Shown piece by piece: positions 54,175 to 64,000 of a stretch of 64,000 nt of DNA. The notes under the pieces were generated by a model that searched no databases, was not told the DNA's origin, and was given only the letters and a program-made list of their open reading frames with translations. This stretch comes from Macrothele yani (taxonomy: Eukaryota; Arthropoda; Arachnida; Araneae; Macrothelidae), in assembly GCA_039090855.1 (NCBI GenBank), contig CM076991.1:105908021-105972020 (forward strand), given 5' to 3'. Each line of letters opens with the position of its first letter. The stretch's first letter is position 1. Position numbers and translations under genes: made by a program.

Positions 54175-54912
54175 AGAGTAAAGAAGTGGTATTAAAAATG
54201 AACTTTCAGAAGACAAAAGTGATGTACAATGCTTTTACAAGAAATGAAGTTTATCGATTGATGAGAAAAAGCTGGAGATAACCAATACCTACATTTATCT
54301 TGGACAGCAGATATCAAGTGAGGGTCACATTGATGAAGAAATTAATCAGCGTACAAAACTTGCCTGGAGAGCGTTTGGAAGAAACAGTATAATTTTCAAG
54401 AGCAATATGCCATTATGTCTTAAAAGAAAAGTGTTTGATCGATTCATCCTTCCAGTGCTTACATATGGTGCAGAGACGTGGACCTTAACTAAAAGAGACA
54501 TACAAAGACTGCGGACAACTCAAAGCAGCATGGAGAGATGCATGCTTGGTGTAACCAGGAGAGATGCATGCTTGGTGTAACCAGGAGAGATAAGAAGAGG
54601 AACTCGTGGATCAGGAAAATGACAAGAGTGGAAGACATCATGAGCAGAGAAAAATCCCTGAAATGGCAATGGGCTGGACATATTGCCAGAAGGACAGACC
54701 ATCGATGGACAGCTGAAATTTTAGACTGGATTCCAAGGGACAAGAAGAGACCCAGAAGAAGACCACATGGGAGATGGGCGGATGAAATTCGAAAGTGTGT
54801 AGGAGTAACATGGAAGAGACGGGCACAAGACAGGCCGTTGTGGAAGAAACTTGGGGAGACCTTCGTCCAGCAGTGGATTGATAACGGTTGACAATGAATG
54901 ATGATGCATTCT
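54175..54912 (+). mobile_element. RTE-type LINE, 5'-truncated copy
   Basis: Encodes the last ~240 codons of the reverse transcriptase ORF with one early shift: LKMNFQKTKVMYNAFTRNEV-like start, LEITNTYIYLGQQISSEGHI, MTRVEDIMSREKSLKWQWAG, HIARRTDHRWTAEILDWIPR, ending FVQQWIDNG and TGA at about 54892. The 3' tail is TTGACAATGAATGATGATG. It contains a 26-bp tandem duplication (54532-54583). Confidence 0.85.
54532..54583. repeat. 26-bp tandem duplication in RTE
   Basis: GGAGAGATGCATGCTTGGTG plus TAACCA occurs twice in a row; other RTE copies have one. It shifts the ORF by 26 bp. Confidence 0.9.
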
Positions 54913-55539
54913 TCAAACTAATAGATTATCTGCAGAGCTTTCATAATATACGTAAGTCACTGTATTTTTCGTCGTTCTCATAAGAGCATGTGTTAAACAG
55001 CTAAAGATCTCTAGATTTTGTTTTGAAATTTCTAATGATTTAGCATTGTATACTTTTCTTAGTGCATCGTTTTCGTTATGCAATGTGAAGCAACAAGGGA
55101 CTTCGACCATTAACGGTTCAATGCGAACTGGGAGGTGTGAGTGGATGGTAGTGAAAAAGGTGAAACTTTGTCGCCGATGGCCCCGACATGAAACCTTTAC
55201 CCTTGATGAGTCACTGCCTTGAAATCTCTTTCGTCTTCTATCCTGTTTCTGACCAAGTGGAAATCACACGAGACAAAAGCAAAACTATTTTATGAATCTA
55301 TTTTATAAATCTATTATTTTCCCAGGTATGCATCCTGGACCTTTGGTCATCGTGGGCCCCAAGCCAGTGTGTGTGCTACTACAGACCCTCCCTAAATCCG
55401 GTCCTGCAAGGGTGTGGCAGTATAACAAGGAATGTTTTACATAAAGGACGTCTGTTCAGACCCAAGGGGTGTTGGTAAATCGAGGGGGACTGACTGTGTG
55501 TGTGTTGTGTATGTGTGTGTGTCTACTGGATTAATACGG

Positions 55540-56647
55540 AAGATGTGGAATTTAGATACTTATATCGAAAAGACTATTTCACCCGGAAAAAATAAGAAAC
55601 CGTCGTTTGAAAGCTCACTTTATTACCTTTACCTTTCCAGGAAAATCATTGATAAGATTGTCGTGAACATCACTGTCACAGAAAAAATGAAAAGAGCATC
55701 CATGCGGTCAGCTCTCAGCGCCAGGAGAACCCCAAAGGAGATTGCCCAGTTCCACAAATTCTCTTTGCATTTTTTCTACATGATCAAGAACAAGCTCAAT
55801 AACAAAGAGAACCCTGATGACATCCCTCCCAAGCACAAGAAACATGACCGTCGCTCCAATACCATCAAGACGCCCGAATTTGTAACCAAGGTTGAACAGA
55901 TGGTGAACAACTACCCCAGGAAATCAATGCCCCATAACCAAGGATCTCCGTGTTGCTTATGGTGCCATACATCGCATCATCTATGAAAACCACCTCTACA
56001 GCTCCTGCGTTCTTAAGAGGAGTCAGGCCATGTACGCTAAGGCAAAGGAGCTTCTCAACAAAGTCCAGCACCTCGAGAAGAGCAACATGCTGAGATTCTT
56101 CACAGACGACAAGAATTTTGACCAGGGCCAAAGGGTCAATAGAAGGAACGACAGGTGTTTGCGCAACAACCCTGATGGCGTGCCCAGGGTCATGGTCCTA
56201 GAGGTCATCATTAGCATGGAGGATGTCGTTCCTCCTCACTTCTTTCAGAAGGGTTTAAGAGTCAACGCAGACGAGTGCATTAGCGTGCTGAGAGATGTAG
56301 TAAAGCCCTGGATGGACGCCATTACTGACGGGAGGTTTTACATCTTTCAACAGGACTCTGCCCCAGCCCACAAGGCCAACGCGACTCAGAAATGGCTTGA
56401 GAGAACGTGCTCTACAACTGTTCTCTCCAGATATTTAGCTCTCCAGCGACTTGAATCCCTTTGATTACTATATGTCGGGAGTAGTTGAGAGGCCAAAAAG
56501 CATTCCCTTAACACCCTCGCCTCCATCAGGCATGCTATCGCCAATGTCATGACCCACATGAACAAGGACCAGGTCGCCAAAGCCTGCGACAGATTCTGCT
56601 CAAGGATTGAGGCCGTCATCACCACCAATTGCGGGTTCATTGAATAA
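55540..56647 (+). pseudogene. Tc1/mariner-related transposase (IFQQDSAPAHKA type), broken
   Basis: N-terminal part near 55630-55900: RKIIDKIVV then a basic helical segment MKRASMRSALSARRTPKEIA. After a frame change near 55925: MYAKAKELLNKVQHLEKSNM, LRFFTDDKNFDQGQRVNRRN (first catalytic Asp, F-T-D-D-K-N-F) at 56095, VVPPHFFQKGLRVNADECIS, and GRFYIFQQDSAPAHKANATQ (second Asp) at 56331. The SPDLNPLDYY block is partly lost (LALQRLESL then a shift). The C-terminus MTHMNKDQVAKACDRFCSRI then EAVITTNCGFIE ends at TAA 56645-56647. AATAAA follows at 56692. From family knowledge this is a widespread arthropod mariner-related transposase. Two or three shifts make it inactive. Confidence 0.75.
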
Positions 56648-56779
56648 TTACGAAGTGTTTATGCATCACTTATTTTACAAGATCTTGCTTCAATAAAACG
56701 TATATTCATGTTTCAATTAATTGGTTTACTATATATATCATAAGTTTTCCACATTTACCATGATAACCCTGTGTATGTG

Positions 56780-57050
56780 TTATTATCAACCATTATCAAT
56801 CCACTGCTGGATGAAGGTTTCCTCAAGTTTCCTCCACAACTGTCTGTCTTGAGCCAGTCTCCTCTACATTACTTCGGCATGTTTTCGAATTTCATCCATC
56901 TCCCACGTGGTCTCCTTCTGGGTCTTTTTCTGTCCCTTGGTATCCAGTCTAAAATTTCAGACTGGATACCAAGTCTGAAATTTTAAACTTTCAGTGGTAA
57001 AAAATTTCAGACTTGGTCCTTTTACGGCGGTCCGTTCTTCTGGCAACATG
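56780..57050 (-). mobile_element. RTE relic, 3' end, left part
   Basis: Starts at the RTE 3' end (CAACCATTATCAATCCACTG) and covers ORF codons back to the RRTDHRW region. A quasi-palindrome (56936-56973) disturbs the sequence. Interrupted by SINE A at 57051; continues at 57378. Confidence 0.8.
56936..56973. repeat. Perfect 15-bp inverted repeat in RTE relic
   Basis: CTTGGTATCCAGTCT, loop AAAATTTC, AGACTGGATACCAAG. RTE copies at 59050 and 59710 lack the mirrored arm, so it arose locally. Confidence 0.85.
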
Positions 57051-57377
57051 ATCATGATCAAATGATCATATGTAGAGGATTTTAGGAAGGGAGTGTCTGA
57101 CCCCAGGTCTTAAACAAGCCTTAGAAATAGGAAGCCAGGAGATTTGGGCTAGAGTGCCCGATAGGAAAGTGACACGGAAGCGAAGTAGAACGTGGGAGGA
57201 AGACGTCCTTATTTATTACCGGGGGGGCAGTACCCGGGATCCGACGGCTTAACGTGCCCATCCGACGCACGGCGGATATTTAGTGAATCGAGCGTTCGTA
57301 CCTGCCTGGGATCGAACCTGAGGTTCTTTCCGTGGCAGTCAGGAACGTTGCCCACTAGGCCACCCGCGGCCCTCTTA
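57051..57377 (-). mobile_element. SINE family A in RTE, with target duplication
   Basis: TGGCAACATG at 57041-57050 and again at 57378-57387 bounds the copy. Read on the minus strand it begins AGGGCCGCGGGTGGCCTAGT and ends in ATGATCATTTGATCATGATC. It contains all family-A blocks and is the longest copy in the window. Confidence 0.85.
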
Positions 57378-57595
57378 TGGCAACATGTCAAGCCCACTGC
57401 CATTTCAAGATTTTATTCTGATCATGATGTCTACTACTCTTGTCATCTTCCTTATCCATGAGTTCTTCTTCATTTCTTTCCCGGTTACACCAAGTATGCA
57501 TCTCTCCGTGCTACTTTCAGTTGTCTGAAGCCTTCGTATGTTTCTTTTACTAGGTCCGTGTCTTCGCTCCATATGTAAGCACTTTACGCACATAC
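57378..57595 (-). mobile_element. RTE relic, right part
   Basis: Continues the copy at 56780-57050 (CAAGCCCACTGCCATTTCAA to the AETWTLTKRDI-equivalent region), ending near 57595 before a T-run (57598-57612). Confidence 0.8.
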
Positions 57596-58879
57596 TTTTT
57601 TTTTTTTTTTTACAGAAGACGTGCTTTTAATAACTAAGCTATTTTCAGGAAGCCAAAATGAAACTATGTTTACAATGTAGTACTATGGGGGCGACTAATC
57701 TTGATGTTTTACCAACAGAACGGGATACAGACAAAATGCTTAGACATGATGATTGATTAGTTTATTCCCTGACCGTAATATAAAAGAAATTATTACCTAA
57801 AATATTTTTAATTGTTTGATTTAGAATCATTAGATCTAGTAAAAATTAGCATTCACATCTTTCAGTATTAGTGTTTTAATTAAGTAATATTACAGTATAA
57901 ATTAAAAAAAAAGGATTTATTTTTCATCGCACAAAGCTTAAAATAAAAATGATAAATAAGGAGCAAAATTTGGACATTTAATTACTACATTGTAGGTTAA
58001 TAATTTTGAAAGCGAAATAGATTTAATGAATGAGGTTCAAATTAAACTTAAATAAACTGACTGCGTACGATAACTTCACGTACGATAATCCGTGAACTTT
58101 GTGAATCACATACTTTTCACGAAACATAAAAACTGCCGGCTGAACGGCTTTTCAGTCACCCCAAAATTTTGCTAATAATATTTTATATGACTTTTAATTT
58201 AAACAAAAACGAATGAAACGGAATCTGAACGTGGCTTCAGTTTTGAAGAAATGGGGCAGCGTTATGAAGGTTTCGATATCTCTTTTAATAGCTCGTCCTT
58301 TTTTTGCTTGTTTATTATTGCCTTACCTAAAAAAATTACTTCGCTTGAAAATAAATGACAGAGCACAAGTGAAAGCAAAGGAAACAAAATTTTAGTCAAT
58401 ACTTGGATTCCTTCTCAAGAGATGGCGCAACGTGCAAGTCATCCGAACAGGCAATAGCCCTTAGGTGGTGTACGCCCCAACCCGTGGAGTAGCAGCAATC
58501 TGCCTGGTATCACAAACAGATAACTAGGCCATAATTTTAGAGTTTTCCGATTCATGATTTTAATGGAAAGTGCAATATTCCTATCGCTTTTACCGTAATT
58601 CAGTACCTAATTACGGACGTTAATTTCCTCTCAAATTAAAATGTAAAAGCTATACTACTTAAGACAGGGGCGTACACAGGATTTCTTTATGGAAATTGCC
58701 CGAAATATTGAAGGTGCAAATAAAAATATCCCGAGAGAACATCTCCTACGGAAGCATAACTAGCCATTTTTGCACCAGGGGCAAATCACAAAATATTACG
58801 CCGCATCTGTCTTTTTATCTTACGTTTTATAGTTTTTAATACATAGTTTTAAATTTTAGGTTTATACATATATATATTC
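57596..58879. other. No recognisable gene
   Basis: AT-rich. The open frame 58213-58395 has no family resemblance. (TA)n at about 58866-58878 borders the next RTE copy. Confidence 0.4.
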
Positions 58880-59512
58880 ATCATTTTCATCATCACTGTC
58901 AACCATTATCAATCCAATGCTGGACGAAGGTCTCCCCAAGTTTCTTCCACAACGGTATGTCTTGTGCCAGTCTTCTCCATGTTACTCCCACATACTTTCG
59001 AATTTCATCCGCCCATCTCCCATGTGGTCTTCTTCTGGGTCTTTTCCTGTCCCTCGGAATCCAGTCTAAAATTTCAGCTGTCCATCGATGGTCTGTCCTT
59101 CTGGCAATATGTCCAGCACATTGCAATTTCAGGGATTTTACTCTGATCATGATGTCTCTTGTCATTTTTCTGATCCACGAGTTCCTCTTTTTATCTCTCC
59201 TGGTTACACCAAGCATGCATCTCTCCATGCTGCTTTAAGTTGTCTGCAGTCTTTGTATGTCTCTTTTAGTTAAGGTCCACGTCCCTGCACTGGAAAGATG
59301 CCTTGATCAAACACTTATCTTTTAAGGCATAATGGCATATTGCTCTTGCAAATTATACTGTTTCTTCCAAACGCTCTCCAGGCAAGTTTTATACGCCGAT
59401 TAATTTCTTCATCAATGTGACGACGCTAACTTGATATCTGCTGTCCAAGATAAATGTAGGTATTGGTTATCTCCAGCTTTTCCCCATCAATCGATAAATC
59501 TTCATTTCTTGT
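58880..59512 (-). mobile_element. RTE-type LINE, 5'-truncated copy
   Basis: 3' tail ATCATTTTCATCATCACTGT on the plus strand at 58879. Encodes ERCMLGVTRRDKKRNSWIRK to WIDNG in a 109-codon open frame (59228 down to 58899) and, in another frame, back to NEDLSIDGEKLEITNTYIYL near 59500. It abuts the tail of the next copy, so two RTE copies lie head to tail. Confidence 0.85.
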
Positions 59513-59516
59513 GTGT

Positions 59517-61885
59517 GTATATCATCATCATTATCATCATCATTGTCAACCATTATCAATCCACTGCTGGACGAAGGTCTCCCCAAGTTTCCTCCACAAC
59601 GGTCTGTCTTGTGCCAGTCTCCTCCATGCCACTCCCGCATACTTTCGAATTTCATCCACCCATCTTCCATGTGGTCTTCTTCTGGGTCTTTTCCTGTCCC
59701 TTGGAATCCAATCTAAAATTTCGGCTGTCCATCGATGGTCTGTCCTTCTGGCAGTATGCCCAGCCCATTGCCATTTCAGGGATTTTACTCTGATCATGAT
59801 ATCTTCCACTCTTGTCATTTTTCTGATCCACGAGTTCCTCTTCTTATCTCTCCTGGCTACACCAAGCATGCACCTCTCCATGCTACTTTGAGTTGTCTGC
59901 AGCTTTTGTATGTCTCTTTTAGTTAAGGTCCACGTCTCTGCACCATACGTAAGCACTGGAAGGATGCATTGATAAAACACTTTTCTTTTAAGACATAATG
60001 GCATATTGCTCTTGCAAATTATGCTGTTTCTTCCAAAAGCTCTCCAGGCAAGTTTTGTACGCCGATTAATTTCTTCATCAATGCGACACTCACTTAGTAT
60101 CTGCTGTCCAAGATAAACGTACATGTCCGTTATCTCCAGCTTTTCTCCATCAATCGATAAATCTTCATTTCGTGTAAAAGCATTGAACATCACTTTTGTC
60201 TTCTGAAAGTTCATTTTTAATCCCACTTCTTTACTCTTGTCAGCAAGTTCTTGGATCATACTCTGCAGCCCTGATGGGGTAGTTGCAAAAATGACTATGT
60301 CATCAGCAAAACGAAGGTGGGTTAGATAATCTCCATTAAACTTTATACCATTGTTTTCCCAGTTCAGTGATTGAAAGACATTTTCCAATGTGGCGTTAAA
60401 GAGCTTCAGAGATATGGTCTCACCTTGTCTCACTCCCTTTCCAATTTTTATGTGTGTTGTATTTTCAAACAGCCGAATCTTTGCACTTGCATTTTCATAG
60501 ATGTTATTAATAATATTAATGTATGCATCTTCAACACCGCAGGATTTCAGAGCCATTGTAACTGCTGATTGTTTCACCGAATCAAAGGCTTTTTCATAAT
60601 CGATAAAAGCCATGCACAATGGAAGTTCATATTCCCTCGCTCTTTCAATTAGTTCTCTCAGTACGTGGATATGATCTATTGTGCTGTAGCCACTCCTGAA
60701 TCCAGCTTGTTCTCTCGGTTGAGCCATGTCCAGTGTCACCTTCAAACGGTGTGAAAGAACTTTAGTGAAGATTTTATAAACCACTGATAGGAGGCTGATA
60801 GGTCTGTATAGTTCCTGAGATCCTCAATGTCACCTATTTTATGTAGCAGGATCATTATAGCGTTGTTCCAATCCTCAGGAATCTTCCCTTCGTTAAGGCA
60901 TAGAGTGAAAATTTGGGCGAGTACTGTTTCGATTTCTCCACTTGCTTCTTGTATGATGTCTACAGTAATTCCATCTTCTCCTGGAGCTTTTCCCCGCTTC
61001 ATGTTCTTGATTTCATGTGCAACTTCTGCTGGGAGGACTGGAAGAACTCTGATACTGGTACCTTCCATGATGTCTGGAGTACATGCATCAACCCTTTCAT
61101 ATAACTTGGAGTAGAAATCTTTCACTCTTGTCGAAAGTTCGCCTCTATTTCTTGTTACAGAACCATCTTCTTTTCTCAGTGCCATAATCTGTTTTCTTCC
61201 CTTACTGAGATGGCCCTTTGCTATCTTTAGGCATTGGTGTTTTTTAATTGCTTTCCTCACTAGTTCACAGTTGAATTCCCTTACGTCTTCAGTGATACTT
61301 TTTCGTACTGTCTTGCATAGCTCTATGTATTCAACACCACTAGTTCTGCCAGTATCTGTCCCACGATAGTAGAAGAGATGTCCACTTTTCAGTTCAATAA
61401 GATCTTCTCCTTTTCTCCTTACCTCACTTAGTCCGACGATGTCCCACTTGATCCTTTGTAGTTATTCTTCCAATTCAAGAAGCCTTGAATCAGAAGATAG
61501 GGAGCGTCCATAATATGTAGCCACGGTCAGCATCAGATGGCAGCCTAGTACGGTCCTCCGGGGATTCTTAGCACCCTCTGCCTTCATGTCGCACTGGCCG
61601 CTGCCTTGGCCAGGTACATTCCAGCTGCCGGAGACTGAGGGCCAAGATTTAAGTTGTGGAGTCATTTTGGAGGGGTTTGGCCATAACTCACCACGCTGGC
61701 CAAGCGGGTTGGTGAGTGTGGGATAGCATTTCCTCTAATCCCGATGGTATAGTTATACCGCTATTGGCGGTCGTCAGAGCCCCTTTAGTGGAAACAGGAT
61801 GCACCACGAGAAGGCGGGGTTGACATTTGTCAAGGATAGGCTGTGATGTTACGCATCACCTGACCTTACATATCCCTGTGTGTGT
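59517..61885 (-). mobile_element. RTE-type LINE, best copy; endonuclease mostly deleted
   Basis: 3' end with (TGA)n-type tail (ATCATCATCATTATCATCAT on the plus strand, 59521). ORF 59546-61665, then a GC-richer 5' region to about 61885 (CACGCTGGCCAAGCGGGTTG and more). Both ends look present, yet the element is ~2.4 kb instead of the >3 kb usual for RTE elements, because most of the endonuclease domain is missing. Confidence 0.85.
59546..61665 (-). pseudogene. RTE endonuclease-reverse transcriptase, near-intact RT domain
   Basis: The N-terminal part from 61665 includes TYYGRSLSSDSRLLELEE, then (after a stop near 61461) LQRIKWDIVGLSEVRRKGED and LIELKSGHLFYYRGTDTGRT. This is the start of the AP-endonuclease domain. 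It jumps directly to EYIELCKTVRKSITEDVREF, so most of the nuclease is lost. A 172-codon open frame (61260 down) holds the RT N-terminus (MKRGKAPGEDGITVDIIQEA, WNNAIMILLHKIGD). One shift near 60805 (NYT/RPISLLS) leads to the 412-codon frame: motif A MAFIDYEKAFDSV, motif B VRQGETISLKLF, motif C RFADDIVIFA (both Asp kept). It ends FVQQWIDNG. RT chemistry residues look intact. Confidence 0.85.
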
Positions 61886-61908
61886 GTGTATATATATATA
61901 TATATACT
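61875..61908. repeat. (TG)n(TA)n microsatellite
   Basis: TGTGTGTGTGTATATATATA run between the 5' end of the minus-strand RTE copy and the plus-strand RTE copy. Confidence 0.85.
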
Positions 61909-61929
61909 ATAATGACTACTCCATCATAG

Positions 61930-62670
61930 CTGCAGAGTATGATACAGGAACTTGCTGACAAGAGTAAAGAAGTGGGTTTAAAAATGAATTTTCAGAAGAC
62001 AAAGCTGATGTACAATGCTTTTACAAGAAATGAAGACTTATCGTTTGATGGGGGAAAAGCTGGAGATAACCAATACCTACATTTATCTTGAACAGCAGAT
62101 ATCAAGTGAGGGTCACATTGATGAATAAATTAGTCGGCGTATAAAACTTGCCTGGAGAGCGTTTGGAAGAAACAGTATAATTTGCAAGAGCAATATGCCA
62201 TTCTGTCTTAAAAGAAAAGTGTTTGATCAATGCCTCCTTCCAGTGCTTACATACGGTGCAGAGACGTGGACCTTAACTTAAAGAGACATACAAACACTGC
62301 AGACAACTCAAAGAAGCATGGAGAGACGCTTGCTTGGTGTAACTAAAAGAGATAAAAAGAGGAACTCGTGGATCAGAAAAATGACAAGAGTGGAAGACAT
62401 CATGATCAGAGTAAAATCCCTGAAATGGCAATGGGCTGGACATATTGCCAGAAGGACAGACCATCGATGGACAGCTGAAATTTTAGACCCGGATTCCGAA
62501 GGACAGGAAAAGACCCAGAAGAAGACCACATGGAAGATGGGCGGATGAAATTCGAAAGTATGCGGGAGTACCATGGAGGAGACTGGCACCAGACAGACCG
62601 TTATGGAAGAAACGTGGGGAGACTTTCGTCCAGCAGTGGATTCATAATGGTTGACAATGATGATGATGAT
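61930..62670 (+). mobile_element. RTE-type LINE, 5'-truncated copy
   Basis: Starts at the codons for SLQSMIQELADKSKEVGLKM and runs to the 3' tail TTGACAATGATGATGATGAT at 62651-62670. Three or more frame breaks (GGGGGAAAAGC insertion near 62050, a stop near 62126). With the minus copy at 59517-61885 it forms a divergent inverted pair. A Tc1 element starts immediately at its tail. Confidence 0.85.
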
Positions 62671-62672
62671 AT

Positions 62673-63801
62673 ACTATAATGACAAAAGTCACCGGACACC
62701 CCTTCAAAATCAAATGAATGGATCCGCTGCGTTGTTAAGATGCGCAGTACAGCTTCGAACGATATAAAAACAAGCCTGCAGCTGACCGCGATCATATCGC
62801 ACTGTGAAGTTCAGTAAAAATGTCGCGGCGGGAGAGAACTGACTTAAAGGAAAGATTGCTGGGTAATATATTAGTGGGTTGTCCATAAGAGAAACCGAGA
62901 GCCGTTTAAACATACCCAAGTCAACTGTTTTGGACGTACTGAATAAGTGGAAGACACATGGCGTGCCTGAAGCAGCAAAACGTACCGGTAGACCAAAGAA
63001 AATCAGTGATTGAGGACATTGAAGATTCGGGAAAGTCGTTACAGCTAATCGACGGAGTACTGCACAAAACCTCAGTGTACAAGTGAGTAAAAATGCTGTA
63101 ACCTCGGTATTTACATGTACCATTCGCAGAGAACTTCATTCCATGGGTTACCGTGGTCGTGCGGCTGCTCATAAGCTATTAATCTCCACTCGGAATGCTA
63201 CTCGTCGTTTAGCATGGTGTAAAGAACATTTATCGTGGACTGTAGATCAATGGAAACGGGTTGTATGGACTGATGAATTCAGATACACGATCCATCAGTC
63301 TGATGGCAGTGTTGGTATGGGGGCAGCCGGGGGAACGCTATTTACCCCAGTATACTCTCCCTATGGTGAAGTTTGGAGCTGGCAGTGTACTCGTTTGGTG
63401 GTGTTTTTCGTGGTATAGTCCCGGCCCATTGGTTATCGTGGACAAACCTGTTAACCAGCACGTCTACCTCAATATTCTGGAGAATTGTGCCCTACCAACT
63501 CTGTGGCAATACTATGGAAACGAGCATTGTTGGTACCAGCAGGATAATGCACCGAGCCGTAAAGCAAAGAGTGTTACGGCGTGGTGTGACGATAATTCCG
63601 TATGGTGTGTGGACTGGCCAGCACAGAGCCTTGATCTTAATCCCATAGAGCACCTATGAGATGAATTTGAGCGCCGCATAAGAAATTTAGAACCAAGGAC
63701 TACTACTAAGCAACAATTAGCAGCAGCATTAAGTACTATGTCAATAAATGCTATGTTGTGTTTCTCTTCTAGGTGTCGGGTGACTTTTGTCAATATGGCG
63801 T
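62673..63801 (+). mobile_element. Tc1-like element, family T1, C-terminal deletion
   Basis: Terminus CTATAATGACAAAAGTCACC (62675) and mirror GTGACTTTTGTCAATATGGC (to about 63800) match family T1; the outermost bases have decayed, so the CACTA start is not exact. Compared with 8766-9738, about 130 bp between QQLAAAL and the 3' ATGTCAATAAATGCTATG block are deleted (at about 63734). Inserted right after the RTE tail. Confidence 0.85.
62820..63735 (+). pseudogene. T1-family transposase, broken
   Basis: Starts MSRRERTDLKERLLGNILVG. The helix-turn-helix RLNIPKSTVLDVLNKWKTHG and the GRPKKISD basic motif follow, then a stop. A frame of 111 codons (63083-63418) reads TIRRELHSMGYRGRAAAHKL, RNATRRLAWCKEHLSWTVDQ, WKRVVWTDEFRYTIHQSDGS. 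The first catalytic Asp is kept (WTDE). After a shift, 63261-63659 holds LPTLWQYYGNEHCWYQQDNA (second Asp) and WPAQSLDLNPIEHL (Glu kept) ending in TGA. All three catalytic residues survive, but the frame is broken and the tail deleted. Confidence 0.85.
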
Positions 63802-64000
63802 ATATTTAGTAGACCCAGAGAATCTTCAACAATGTGAACGACATCCTGACAGCGTACCGCACGAAAATGGCACCCAGAGACGCATTGGGGGGGGGGGGGG
63901 GGGTCTAACGGGGTTATATATCCTAGTGGCCCCACCATCACCAAAGGCCAAGGAGGGATGCCGCTATCTTGCAAACTTGCAAATAATACACAGCTTATAT
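63802..64000. other. No recognisable feature
   Basis: Contains a G-run of about 17 at 63887-63903. No gene or repeat recognised up to the window end. Confidence 0.4.

Larger units (their letters stand above)
54011..55406. mobile_element. hAT-like element with 8-bp target duplication, RTE nested
   Basis: Termini CAGAGCCGGATTAAGG and (mirror) CAGGACCGGATTTAGG are bounded by CAAGGGCG at 54003-54010 and CAAGGGTG at 55407-55414, one mismatch in 8 bp. A second inner pair is GTGGGCCCCAAGG at 54055 and GTGGGCCCCAAGCC at 55352 (same strand). Eight-base duplications and CAGRG termini fit hAT elements. No hAT transposase domain is clear. An RTE fragment occupies 54175-54912. Confidence 0.75.

Overview
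The window reads as repeat-dense, AT-rich nuclear DNA from an animal, most likely an arthropod and possibly a chelicerate or crustacean. That assignment is an inference from the mix of transposon families: many Tc1/mariner transposase relics, an RTE-type LINE with a trinucleotide tail, tRNA-derived SINEs and long-TIR foldback DNA. There is no bacterial-style gene organisation. No intact host gene was found. Nearly every recognisable coding stretch is a broken transposase or reverse transcriptase. Two short open stretches that look like host exons are flagged at low confidence (34880-35092 plus, 53657-53872 minus).

Left part (1-14 kb): a Tc1-type terminal fragment and a foldback element with two 302-bp inverted arms (511-1615). 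These are followed by a decayed gene of an invertebrate transposon-like family with an FSDGSAAQYK signature (4575-5935). Next is an array of ~150-bp monomers (5925-8165), split by a TA-flanked Tc1 copy (6646-7887). A nest follows: a Tc1 copy (8766-9738), an RTE relic (9741-9854 plus 12299-13110), and, inside the RTE, an ORF1-only non-LTR element (9855-12298) bounded by a perfect 16-bp target-site duplication.

Middle part (14-43 kb): SINEs of two families; a mariner relic holding a 22-bp tandem array (20734-20953); a 1.2-kb minisatellite (22330-23535); a triple 95-bp repeat (23636-23918); a TA-flanked Tc1 copy with both ends (26181-27394); and a second Tc1-like element with a nested SINE (28006-30000). 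A nearly perfect ~1.02-kb tandem duplication (29806-31843) overlaps the end of that element. The clearest array of the ~150-bp monomer family is at 32345-33715. Its units alternate in a trimeric higher-order pattern, and each carries a motif close to the CTCF core. Composite repeats with ~147-bp internal repeats, a GACG-rich microsatellite and a terminal hairpin occur at 34195, 41813 and 45107. Their layout resembles Helentron-derived HINE/DINE elements.

Right part (43-64 kb): a TIR element with a transposase C-terminus (43721-44296), a pair of inverted ~0.75-kb repeats (46741-47500 and 48958-49715), a PIF/Harbinger-like TTA-flanked element (49821-50635), a 2-kb purine-rich tract, and an hAT-like element with a near-perfect 8-bp duplication (54011-55406). 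After a further Tc1/mariner relic comes a cluster of RTE copies. The best RTE copy (59517-61885 minus) keeps its RT motifs but has lost most of its endonuclease domain. The last element is a third copy of the family seen at 26181-27394, inserted at the TGATGAT tail of an RTE copy.

The sequences do not form a pathway. They form a stratigraphy of nested insertions, and the most informative signals are the composite tandem repeat families and the insertion junctions.
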